A DNA stretch of 11,355 bases from Lachnospiraceae bacterium. Its GTDB lineage: Bacteria; Bacillota; Clostridia; Oscillospirales; Ruminococcaceae. Where the stretch lies: assembly GCA_023664705.1 (NCBI GenBank), contig JAMPFE010000061.1, positions 1 to 11,355 of the forward strand, given 5' to 3'. Both the position numbers and the translations under genes were made by a program. Below are positions 4,367-11,355 of this stretch, one piece after another. A model generated the notes under the pieces. The model ran no database searches. It was not told where the DNA came from and saw nothing but the letters and a program-made list of their open reading frames with translations. The stretch's first letter is position 1; each line of letters opens with the position of its first letter.

Positions 4367-7300
4367 CTAATTATGCTGTTTCTTCTTTCTGCGGGAATGT
4401 TTTTTCAGCAAGACGATGGTCGCGGCGGCGATAATAAGAACCGCTCCCGCTGCCGCAGCGATTGCGACCGCGGCGAAATTTGCGGTTCCGCTCGAAACAC
4501 AAAACGCCGTGCCGCCGCTTTCAAGGGCGGGAGAATCCACTATCAAGTAGCTTCCGTTTTCGGTGAACGAAACAGCCTTCCAAGCGCCGTTCACGTATTG
4601 CATAAGCGACGAATTTTCTCCGGTTTTCAAAAAACGCAGCGCGTCGGGCGCTGCGCCCTTGCCAACGTCAATCGTCACGATCCGCAGCTCGCTGCCGGAT
4701 GGCGGAAAGACACTGCTGCTCTCCGTCTCGACGCGCAGCGCAGCGGCATCGTCAAAGCTCCCGTCAGCAAGCACCAGAGGCAGCCCGCGCTCACTCGTCT
4801 TGTCGGAGGCTATTGAGGTGAGCAGCTCGACATACTCGGCGACAAGCATCTGCGGAAAAGTCACGTTGTCGAAGTCAAACTCCTCCCAGCGTGCGTAATA
4901 CCCGCTTTTCGGCGGAATCTCCGGGATCTCCGAAGCGTTTATCGAACCGCCGTAGGGCACCGTAAGCTTCAAAAGCGATTCGCCGTTGGCGGTGAATTCC
5001 ACCGTAATGTCGGCAAAACTGCCCGTCCTCGCCGCAAAGCCTTCGTAAGATATCGGCTCGGCAGCGCCCGCGTAACTCACCCTGTCGATAGCGGCAATTC
5101 CCCTGTCAACAAAGAAATTTCCGCTTATTTCGGCGTTTTTCTTCGTAAAATCGGCGTATCCCGCCACCGCGCCGATTTTTTCGGTGAAATCGGTTATCTC
5201 CGCGATAGTCAGGCAATCGGTGATGATGCCGCCTTCACCCGCGATCCCGCCGATATACGCAGAGCCCGCAAGCGATACCTTCGATACACAGGAGCGTACC
5301 TTCGCCGAAGAATACCCCGCGATTCCGCCAACATAGCTCCCGCTTGAGGAGATCACCGCGCCGCTCGAGCGCGAGTTCCTCACAAGCCCCATATCCATTT
5401 TCCCGACGATTCCGCCGCAGTAATTTTTCTTGGCGGTGACTGCGCCTTGATTTTCACAGTTTTCGATAATGTCCATCACGTTATAGCTGAAATTTATCGA
5501 ACGGTCGCCGCTGAGCGCAATATCGTCCTCGGGATCGAGGTCGAACTCGATCGCCATACACCCCGTGATACCTCCGACGTTGACGTCGCCTTCAACGCTA
5601 CCGCTGTTCAGGCAGTTGTAAGCGCTGCCGCTGCGCGGCTCAGCCGATTCGTTCTCGGAAACATCTTCGGAAAATCCGCGCTCCTTCTCTTCGTCGGAAA
5701 GCAGATCACGATAGGTATCCTTGAAGATATCGAAGATCCTACTTAAGCAGTCGTTAACAGCCTGCACGTCGTCGAGCAGCGCGCCGAGCTCGGAATTCGC
5801 GGCAGAGCTTATCCGCAAAAGAGTGGATATCATTGCCTCCATATTCGCGGAGAGGTCATCGGCGGCGGAGGTGAACGTCTCGTCAAGCGCAGGGAAGCGC
5901 ACCTCGGGTTCACCGGCAAGCGTCTCGGTCACGCTTTGAAGTTGCTTCATTGCGTCGGAGAGCTTATCGCTCATCCGCGACATGATCTCCGCCGCGTCAG
6001 CTGCCGAAGAGGAAGCCGCGCTCAGAGAATCCAGCGCTTCGCCGAGGGACTTTACGGCGCTGTCAACGCTGCCGTCCGCCTCACCGACAGCGTCCGCCGC
6101 GTTTGCGATTGATTCGGCGGCATCAGCGAGCATGTTCAGCGCGGAGGACAGCCCCGCCGCATCGATCTCGTCGAGCAGGGAGCGAACCTGCCGATTCACC
6201 TCCGAGAGCTCGTCGGCGATATTGCCGAGTGCCCCGAGCAGCTGCTCAAGCTGCTGGGAGACCGCGCTCCGCGTATTTTCGGGCACGTCGGAGCTCATTA
6301 TTTTGTCGAGCGCCGCGGACATATCACCCGCAGCGGAGGAAGCGCGGTTCAGCGCGTTTTCGAGTTTACGTGAGGCGTTTTGCAGATCATCGAGCGCCTT
6401 TTGCATTTCATCGGGATCAACGGCGGCAGTGAGGTGCTCCGACGCGCTTTGAAGCTCATCGGCGGCTTTTTGAAGTTCGTCCGCGGCAGCTTGTAATCCG
6501 GCTCTGTCGGGAAGCGTGCCGCCGTTATTTTGAATAGCCGCCGCCAGCTTCGCCGCCGCGCGTCCGAGCGACGCCGACGCGGAATTGATCTCCGCAAGCG
6601 CCGCGCTCATCTCGCCCGAATCGACTGCGCCCGCGATGTCGCCCACCGCGGAGCTCACCTCGCCGAGCGCCGAAAGAACGTCCTCAAGGCTGTCCGAAAA
6701 CGCCGTCACGCTGCGCCGCAGCGCCCGCCAATCCGAGCTGTCAAGCCACTCCGACAGCTCGCCGAACGTGGCGTTCAGCTTTTTCGCCGCGTCCGAGACC
6801 GCCTTCATAACGCCCGTTATCCCGTCGAGCGATTCGGTTATTTCCACAAGCGTGCGCTTTACGCTCTCACTGTCGCCGAGCGATTTTTGCGCGGTACGCA
6901 GCGCGTTTGCGATATCGCGAAACCCGCTCTCCAAGCTCGGGAGAGCCTTGTCGATCTCGTTCAGCGCCTCGCGTGCCGCCCTTGCCGCTTCGGAGCTTTG
7001 AGCGCCCGCGCTTTCGAGCTCACGGAGCGCTTCGGAGCATTTATCCGAAAAATCACCGAGCAGCCCGAGTGCTTCGTCGAGCGCGTTCAGCGCGGGTATC
7101 GCCCCGTCGAGCGCGATATCCGCACGCGACAGCAGCTCGTTTATCCCGCTCGAATAGCCGTTGAAAACGGATTCGGCGCGGTCGAAGATCGTGTCCGCGT
7201 TTTTTTGCGCCGCGTTCATTTGAGATGTGAGCGTCTGCACCTCGGAATCCAGCCTGTTTCCGCTGCCGCGCGCGTCGGAGATCAGCTTGTCGACGTACTC

Positions 7301-8290
7301 CGACAGATTATCCATCTCCTCGCCGAGCCGCTGAACCGTGTCCTCAGAGAACTCGATGCTGCGGTAAGGCTCCATCTGTCCCGCGATGCCGCCCACGTCT
7401 TTTCTGCCGAAAACCTGCCCCGAGTTTTTGCACGATTGGAGCATTCCGTTTTGCCGCCCCACTATGCCGCCGACGTTGTAGCCGACGTGTTGATAGCCGA
7501 TAACCCCCGAGTTCGAGCAGCGCTGTATTATTCCCGAGGAATATCCGGCGATCCCGCCGATATCGGAGCTTCCGATCACATTTTCAGCGGAAAATTGCTC
7601 AAAATCCTCGAAATTTTCGAGATTTTCCGAATTGTTTTCCGTGTAAACCGCGTTGACATTGCCGCTGTTCGAGCAGTCGAGCAGTACCCCGAGATTGGTT
7701 CCCGTGATACCGCCTGCACTGCTTTCCGCCGAGATGATTGCCGAACAAGTGCAGGAGCTGACTACGCCCGTTTCCTCGTTTTTACCCGCGATGCCGCCCA
7801 CAGAGGCGTTTCCCGAGACCGTCCCGCGAAACGCGCAGGAGGTTATCGTGCCGCGGTTTACGCCCGCGATACCGCCTATCATATCGCGCGAACCGCTCGG
7901 AGAGACAACGCCGGAGACCGTCAAATTTTTGACGACCGCGCCGCGCTCGAGGTGCCGAAACAGACCTGTTTCCGAGAGGCTGCCGCGTACCGAGAGTCCC
8001 GATATCGTATAGCCGCCGCCGTTGAAGGTGCCGCAGAAAATCGGTATGCCGCCGAAATCCGCTCCGCCGAGATCAATGTCGGCTTGCAGAGTAACCGTAA
8101 GCCCGCGGCTCGCCGAATCGATGCGGCACTCCTCGGCGAGCTTGAAAAAGCCCTCTGCGTCGTTTATGTAAACGATATTTTGTGACGAGCGTGTGAAATT
8201 CGCCGAAAACGCGCGAAAATCACCCGAAAATCCGCAAAAAACGCAGAAAACCGTCAAAAAAGCCGTAATTTTCAGCAAAAATCTCTTCAT
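4367..8290 (-). CDS. Secreted, membrane-anchored GLUG / coiled-coil protein
   Basis: Large surface protein of unknown function, 1307 aa. In order: signal peptide (1 to about 30, MKRFLLKITAFLTVFCVFC); a repeat block with six GLUG motifs (GGIAG, GGITG or GGIVG near 139, 165, 193, 245, 274 and 300), expected to fold as a beta-solenoid; about 555 residues (309-864) of Ala/Ser/Asp/Glu/Leu-rich helix with heptad-like spacing; a second block with four GLUG motifs (906, 959, 988, 1014); a beta-rich domain (about 1089-1265); one TM helix (about 1272-1295); and a basic tail KKHSRRKKKQHN. It should be anchored at its C-terminus with the rest outside the membrane. ATG at 8290 is chosen because the signal peptide starts there, GGAGG lies 9 nt upstream, and the upstream MMPL stop codon is 1 nt away. 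The longer frame from 8323 would overlap the MMPL gene. Probable partner of the exporter, in the manner of YhgE/Pip-like coiled-coil proteins, but this is inference. Confidence 0.85.
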   Translation of the reverse strand: MKRFLLKITAFLTVFCVFCGFSGDFRAFSANFTRSSQNIVYINDAEGFFKLAEECRIDSASRGLTVTLQADIDLGGADFGGIPIFCGTFNGGGYTISGLSVRGSLSETGLFRHLERGAVVKNLTVSGVVSPSGSRDMIGGIAGVNRGTITSCAFRGTVSGNASVGGIAGKNEETGVVSSCTCSAIISAESSAGGITGTNLGVLLDCSNSGNVNAVYTENNSENLENFEDFEQFSAENVIGSSDIGGIAGYSSGIIQRCSNSGVIGYQHVGYNVGGIVGRQNGMLQSCKNSGQVFGRKDVGGIAGQMEPYRSIEFSEDTVQRLGEEMDNLSEYVDKLISDARGSGNRLDSEVQTLTSQMNAAQKNADTIFDRAESVFNGYSSGINELLSRADIALDGAIPALNALDEALGLLGDFSDKCSEALRELESAGAQSSEAARAAREALNEIDKALPSLESGFRDIANALRTAQKSLGDSESVKRTLVEITESLDGITGVMKAVSDAAKKLNATFGELSEWLDSSDWRALRRSVTAFSDSLEDVLSALGEVSSAVGDIAGAVDSGEMSAALAEINSASASLGRAAAKLAAAIQNNGGTLPDRAGLQAAADELQKAADELQSASEHLTAAVDPDEMQKALDDLQNASRKLENALNRASSAAGDMSAALDKIMSSDVPENTRSAVSQQLEQLLGALGNIADELSEVNRQVRSLLDEIDAAGLSSALNMLADAAESIANAADAVGEADGSVDSAVKSLGEALDSLSAASSSAADAAEIMSRMSDKLSDAMKQLQSVTETLAGEPEVRFPALDETFTSAADDLSANMEAMISTLLRISSAANSELGALLDDVQAVNDCLSRIFDIFKDTYRDLLSDEEKERGFSEDVSENESAEPRSGSAYNCLNSGSVEGDVNVGGITGCMAIEFDLDPEDDIALSGDRSINFSYNVMDIIENCENQGAVTAKKNYCGGIVGKMDMGLVRNSRSSGAVISSSGSYVGGIAGYSSAKVRSCVSKVSLAGSAYIGGIAGEGGIITDCLTIAEITDFTEKIGAVAGYADFTKKNAEISGNFFVDRGIAAIDRVSYAGAAEPISYEGFAARTGSFADITVEFTANGESLLKLTVPYGGSINASEIPEIPPKSGYYARWEEFDFDNVTFPQMLVAEYVELLTSIASDKTSERGLPLVLADGSFDDAAALRVETESSSVFPPSGSELRIVTIDVGKGAAPDALRFLKTGENSSLMQYVNGAWKAVSFTENGSYLIVDSPALESGGTAFCVSSGTANFAAVAIAAAAGAVLIIAAATIVLLKKHSRRKKKQHN

Positions 8291-8291
8291 A

Positions 8292-10787
8292 TCACATGTC
8301 CTCCGTTTCGGGAACGTCGTCAATGTCGTTGAATTGCGTAATGCTCGTATCTATGCGGCTGCGCAGAGCCGCCGCGTTTTCGCTGTCAAGCTGCGCGCTC
8401 AGCTCGCCGTGCATGATGCCGCTGATATCCGCGTCGACGATGCCGCTTATGTAGCCGCGAACGTGTCCGTTGACGCGCAAAAATCCCGAAGTGTGCTGTA
8501 TGCGATCAATCTTCTTGAGCGTGAACGACGTCTTCTCAATAATGGAATCGCCGAGCAGCAGTATCTGTGGCAGAACGCACATAACAAGTCCTATTGAAAT
8601 GAGTGTACCGCGCCCGAGGCACTCTCCGACCGCCGAGATCGCCACGTCGGAGGACATAAAGCCTATCAGCAGTCCCGCCACCGAGAGGATAAGCCCCGAG
8701 GTGATGATCGTCGGAAACGCTTGGTTGAGCGTCTCGACCATCGCGTCCTTGCGGTCCATCTCGCGCTTGAGCTCGGAATAGCGGCTGGAAATAACGATGG
8801 CGTAGTCGATGTTCGCACCCATTTGGATGGAGCTTACGATAAGGTAGCTCAGGAAGAAAATATTCGTATTTTGGATAGCGGGAACGGCGAAGTTTATCCA
8901 AATCGCGCCCTCGATTATCGCAAGCAGCAGCACCGGCAGCCCCGCCGATTTGAACGTGAACACGAGTATTATGAGCACGAACAGCGCCGAAAGTATACTT
9001 ATCATCAAATTATCATCGACGAATGATGAAGACAGATCGAAATCGCTCGTGGAATCTCCGACAATAAACGAATTATCCTCGGGATAGTATTTGTACATTA
9101 TCTCGTGGAACTCGGCGAGTTTCGCAAACGTCTCCTCGCCCTCCATGGGAAGGTTGGTCTTGACGAGCAGACGCGAGTACTCGTCGGTCTTCAGCTGAAG
9201 TTTCGCGTCGGTGAGTTTGGCATTCAGTTCGTCGAGCATATTCGTCATCTCGTTATCCAACGAGATGACGCCCGCCTCTTTCTGCTCGTAAACGTAATCG
9301 AACATATCGATCAGCGGCACTCCGTAGCTCGATATGTTCCCCATAAGCTTGCCGTAATCATCCTGCGAGACGGCGTAAGCCGAGTAGAGCACCGAGATCA
9401 CCTCTACGTCCATATCAATGAGTTCCGCGAATTGGCGCGGCGTGAGCGCGTCGGTGAGATAGTACCCGTCCATCGCCTCGGTGTTTGCAAGCCCTTGCGT
9501 GGAATTCACGCGCGGATCCTCGGCGAGTTCGAGCAGAAGCTTCTGCTCGCTCGCGTAATCGCCCGACGGCACTATCATCACCATCAGATTGTCGACCGTG
9601 AAATTATCACGTATTTTCTCTTCGGCTATTTGAGAGTCGTTTTTCTTGTAGGTAGTTCCCGAAGCGTAATCGTACACGTAATTGCATTGATTTGAGAAAA
9701 TAAACGCCGCGACAAGCACTATCACGAATATCGGCGGGATCGCAAACCGCGTTTTCACGTCCATTTTGCCGACTGCCGTGATGTTCGGCACGAAGTTTCT
9801 ATGGTGCGTCTTATCGATGAGCCCCGAAAACGACATAAGCAACCCCGGCATAAGCGTGAAAACGGACAAAATGCTGAAAAAAATCGCCTTTATGAGCACA
9901 ACGCCGAGATCGAGCCCGAGTTTGAACTGCATAAACATCATCGCGATAAGCCCCGAAACGGTCGTCAGGCAACTCGATGATATCTCGGGGATAGCCTTTG
10001 AGAGCGCGATCACGACCGCCTCGCGCGCATCGTGCGTAAGGCGCTCTTCCGTGTAGCGGTTGCACAAAATTATCGCGTAATCAATGGCAAGCGCGAGCTG
10101 GAGTACAACAGCGATCGAGTTCGAGACGAACGAGATCTCGCCGAACAGAAAGTTGGTTCCCATATTGAGCAGAGCCGCCATACCGAACGTAATAAGCATA
10201 ACGGGCACTTCCATATACGTTTTGGAAGTGAACAACAGCACGGCGATGATTATCACAAGCACGATGACGATGACCGTTTGCATTTCGGCAGCGATGTTGT
10301 CCGCCTGATTCGAGCCGACCTCGCTCGAAATATAGGTGTCATACGGCTCGAGCAGCGCCTTCACCTCGTTCATCGCCGTTTTTGCGAGCTCGTCTTCGGC
10401 TTCGCCCTTGAACGTCACGGAGATCATCGCCGCTCCGCTGCGGTAATGCGCGTCGGTGCGGTCGATGACGGCTTCCGAAACACCATCGATCTCGAGCATT
10501 TGCTCGGCGAGGCTCTCGGCTGTCTCATAGGTGACATTGTCTATCATCACGTTGGCAGAGCCGTAGGTGACAAATTGTTCGTTCATAAGCGACAAACCGC
10601 GCTTCGTTTCCGTGGAATCGGGCAGGTAGGATGTTATGTCGTTGTTGACGATCGTCCAACCCATTCCGAACAGGCAAAAAATCGCCGCCAAAATAAAAAA
10701 CAGGAAAAATCCCTTGCGCTTGTCGACGATAAGCGCGGCGGCTTTCGCCACGACGCTCGGCTTCTCCTTTTCGGACTCTCTGTTCAA
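8292..10787 (-). CDS. MMPL/RND-family membrane transporter
   Basis: Proton-driven exporter of the MMPL branch of the RND superfamily; substrate unknown (lipids, peptides or surface polymers in relatives). The 831-aa protein has 12 predicted TM helices in two halves: TM1 at about 26-47, TM2-6 at 169-320, TM7 at 350-366, TM8-12 at 596-746. Outside loops lie at about 48-168 and 367-595. Each half has an Asp-Tyr pair in its fourth helix (LAIDYAIILCNRY near 236; ANIDYAIVISSRY near 661), matching the proton-relay pairs of MmpL3. The cytoplasmic tail holds a short G-x-V/I-x-G repeat (about 772-797). The start is TTG at 10787, 11 nt from AAGGAG (10799-10804); no in-frame ATG is better placed, but the start is less certain than the rest. 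First gene of an operon with the GLUG protein. No regulator gene is adjacent. Confidence 0.92.
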   Translation of the reverse strand: MNRESEKEKPSVVAKAAALIVDKRKGFFLFFILAAIFCLFGMGWTIVNNDITSYLPDSTETKRGLSLMNEQFVTYGSANVMIDNVTYETAESLAEQMLEIDGVSEAVIDRTDAHYRSGAAMISVTFKGEAEDELAKTAMNEVKALLEPYDTYISSEVGSNQADNIAAEMQTVIVIVLVIIIAVLLFTSKTYMEVPVMLITFGMAALLNMGTNFLFGEISFVSNSIAVVLQLALAIDYAIILCNRYTEERLTHDAREAVVIALSKAIPEISSSCLTTVSGLIAMMFMQFKLGLDLGVVLIKAIFFSILSVFTLMPGLLMSFSGLIDKTHHRNFVPNITAVGKMDVKTRFAIPPIFVIVLVAAFIFSNQCNYVYDYASGTTYKKNDSQIAEEKIRDNFTVDNLMVMIVPSGDYASEQKLLLELAEDPRVNSTQGLANTEAMDGYYLTDALTPRQFAELIDMDVEVISVLYSAYAVSQDDYGKLMGNISSYGVPLIDMFDYVYEQKEAGVISLDNEMTNMLDELNAKLTDAKLQLKTDEYSRLLVKTNLPMEGEETFAKLAEFHEIMYKYYPEDNSFIVGDSTSDFDLSSSFVDDNLMISILSALFVLIILVFTFKSAGLPVLLLAIIEGAIWINFAVPAIQNTNIFFLSYLIVSSIQMGANIDYAIVISSRYSELKREMDRKDAMVETLNQAFPTIITSGLILSVAGLLIGFMSSDVAISAVGECLGRGTLISIGLVMCVLPQILLLGDSIIEKTSFTLKKIDRIQHTSGFLRVNGHVRGYISGIVDADISGIMHGELSAQLDSENAAALRSRIDTSITQFNDIDDVPETEDM

Positions 10788-10867
10788 AGTAAACTCAACT
10801 CCTTAGATTATAAACGATCTTGCGGATTCAACCTTTTTGCGGATATAAAGACAAAAAAACCATTTTT

Positions 10868-10896
10868 ATTTTATTATATCGTGAGGCAAAAGTCAA
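10868..10896 (-). promoter_or_regulatory. Promoter of the MMPL/GLUG operon (TTGACT-17-TAAAAT)
   Basis: The -35 TTGACT (10891-10896) and -10 TAAAAT (10868-10873) have a 17-bp spacer. The leader to the TTG start is about 75 nt. None of the TATAGC operators is present here, so the cargo operon does not look controlled by the repressor in this window. Confidence 0.6.
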
Positions 10897-11046
10897 TAAA
10901 TATTTTTCGAGTAAAGTTGATTAATTGACCGAATGGGAATATCTGTATTTTATTTCACAAAATTATCAAAGATGTATAATACCAATCTTGGCGCTTGCTC
11001 TGTTTAGACGAACACTTAATATTTTTCTTGTTTTTCGGAAATCAAA

Positions 11047-11070
11047 AGCCGACCTCGCTTGAGATCGGCT
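11047..11070 (-). terminator. Rho-independent terminator of the 58-aa gene
   Basis: On the minus strand a 10-bp stem with one U-G pair (11061-11070 with 11047-11056) closes a 4-nt AAGC loop. TTTTGATTT follows. It starts 9 bp past the stop codon. Confidence 0.82.
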
Positions 11071-11079
11071 ACCGTTTAT

Positions 11080-11256
11080 TCAAATCTCTTTCAGCTTCTC
11101 AAGCATAAGTTGCACCAATTCGGGGCAGCGTTTGAGGAATTTTTCCTTAACTTGCTCTACCTTATCGCCAACTCGGTAGTATTCGGGGCAATTCATGTCT
11201 ACCTCGTCGAACAACGATACTTGCGTTCCGAAAAATAAGCCCTCTAAGATGTTCAT
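11080..11256 (-). CDS. Small conserved-type protein, DUF6809-like
   Basis: 58-aa acidic/helical protein starting MNILEGLFFGTQ and ending LVQLMLEKLKEI. The MNILEGLFFG start, a PEYY-type middle and a charged helical end recall the DUF6809 small proteins found near integrases in Clostridia, though it is shorter than I remember those being. The family call is from memory and tentative. ATG at 11256 is preferred to the upstream frame start at 11298 because GGAGG (11265-11269) lies 8 nt before it and the upstream residues look like leader DNA. It is a single gene with its own terminator. A second copy appears to begin at the left edge of the window with the same ribosome site and first codons. No enzymatic motif is visible. 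Confidence 0.6.
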   Translation of the reverse strand: MNILEGLFFGTQVSLFDEVDMNCPEYYRVGDKVEQVKEKFLKRCPELVQLMLEKLKEI

Positions 11257-11280
11257 TGATATGTCCTCCAAGAATATAAT

Positions 11281-11297
11281 TGTACAGGGATATATCA
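11281..11297. repeat. TGTACAGGGRTATRTCA motif, shared in inverted orientation with the integrase leader
   Basis: TGTACAGGG then ATATATCA here matches, on the opposite strand, TGTACAGGG then GTATGTCA at 1563-1579, just downstream of the integrase promoter. The two differ at 2 of 17 positions. Both lie near a TATAAT-like run. A shared site for integrase or an accessory factor is possible. Confidence 0.35.
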
Positions 11298-11348
11298 ATT
11301 CTTGTCCGCTAAATGTCCGCTATTAGTACGAAAAACTATTAAAAGTTA
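11292..11348. repeat. Right copy of the 57-bp element-end repeat (candidate att site)
   Basis: Contains the perfect TGTCCGCT pair (11303-11310 and 11314-11321, 11 bp apart), then TACGAAAAAC (11327-11336), five bases TATTA that differ from the left copy, and AAAGTTA (11342-11348). A further TACGAAAAA begins at 11347. The match to 60-116 is ungapped. A related AAAAGTTAC also occurs at 181-189, so the exact core cannot be fixed by eye. Confidence 0.5.
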
Positions 11349-11355
11349 CGAAAAA

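Noticed and set aside
6530..8185. 551-aa plus-strand reading frame opposite the GLUG gene, and other long antisense frames there
   Set aside because: Arg/Ala/Val-rich composition typical of an antisense shadow in GC-richer coding DNA. The minus-strand frame has a signal peptide, GLUG motifs and a TM helix, so it is the real gene.
10032..10928. 298-aa plus-strand frame opposite the MMPL gene
   Set aside because: Composition is rich in His, Arg and Asp with no domain. It mirrors the MMPL coding strand and runs through the operon promoter.
11292..11348. Transposon terminal inverted repeats at the window ends
   Set aside because: The two end blocks are direct, not inverted, repeats and no transposase is present. 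A tyrosine integrase explains direct repeats better.

Overview
The window looks like chromosomal accessory DNA from a low-to-mid GC Firmicute, most likely a gut-type Clostridia member. The evidence is the AGGAGG ribosome sites, sigma-A promoters with 17-bp spacers, a Tn916-style integrase, and an MMPL/GLUG surface operon of a kind I associate with that class. The taxon is inferred, not proven.

Layout, left to right. (1) Positions 1-344: the first codons of a leftward small ORF that runs off the window, a degenerate attachment-like block (60-116), and intact paired direct repeats (298-316). (2) 345-1526: leftward tyrosine integrase. (3) 1527-1906: a 380-bp divergent control region with three good promoters, four copies of a 20-bp operator (WTATAGC-N6-RCTATAW), a weak fifth, and an unrelated 16-bp palindrome. 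(4) 1907-2470: rightward XRE-family repressor-like protein, closed by a strong terminator. (5) 2520-4305: about 1.8 kb with no convincing gene. It is packed with diverged repeats, including a segment of about 1 kb bounded by a 23-bp inverted repeat and a degenerate array of 131-bp and 80-90-bp units. (6) 4367-10787: a leftward two-gene operon. A 12-TM MMPL (RND-type) exporter is followed after 1 nt by a 1307-aa secreted, membrane-anchored protein in which a GLUG beta-solenoid is interrupted by about 550 residues of helical coiled coil. A promoter lies upstream and a 12-bp-stem terminator downstream. (7) 11080-11256: a leftward 58-aa protein with its own terminator, whose upstream region matches the left end of the window.

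Working model (inference): int, repressor, repeat region and MMPL/GLUG operon form one integrative element of about 11 kb. Both ends carry the same signature: a small-ORF start, paired TGTCCGCT repeats 11 bp apart, then TACGAAAAAC-N5-AAAGTTA. The left copy may be the right end of a related element integrated next door. The repressor would hold the divergent promoters through the TATAGC operators and so gate transcription towards int. The cargo is a putative envelope transport or adhesion system. No relaxase, conjugation or replication gene is visible.
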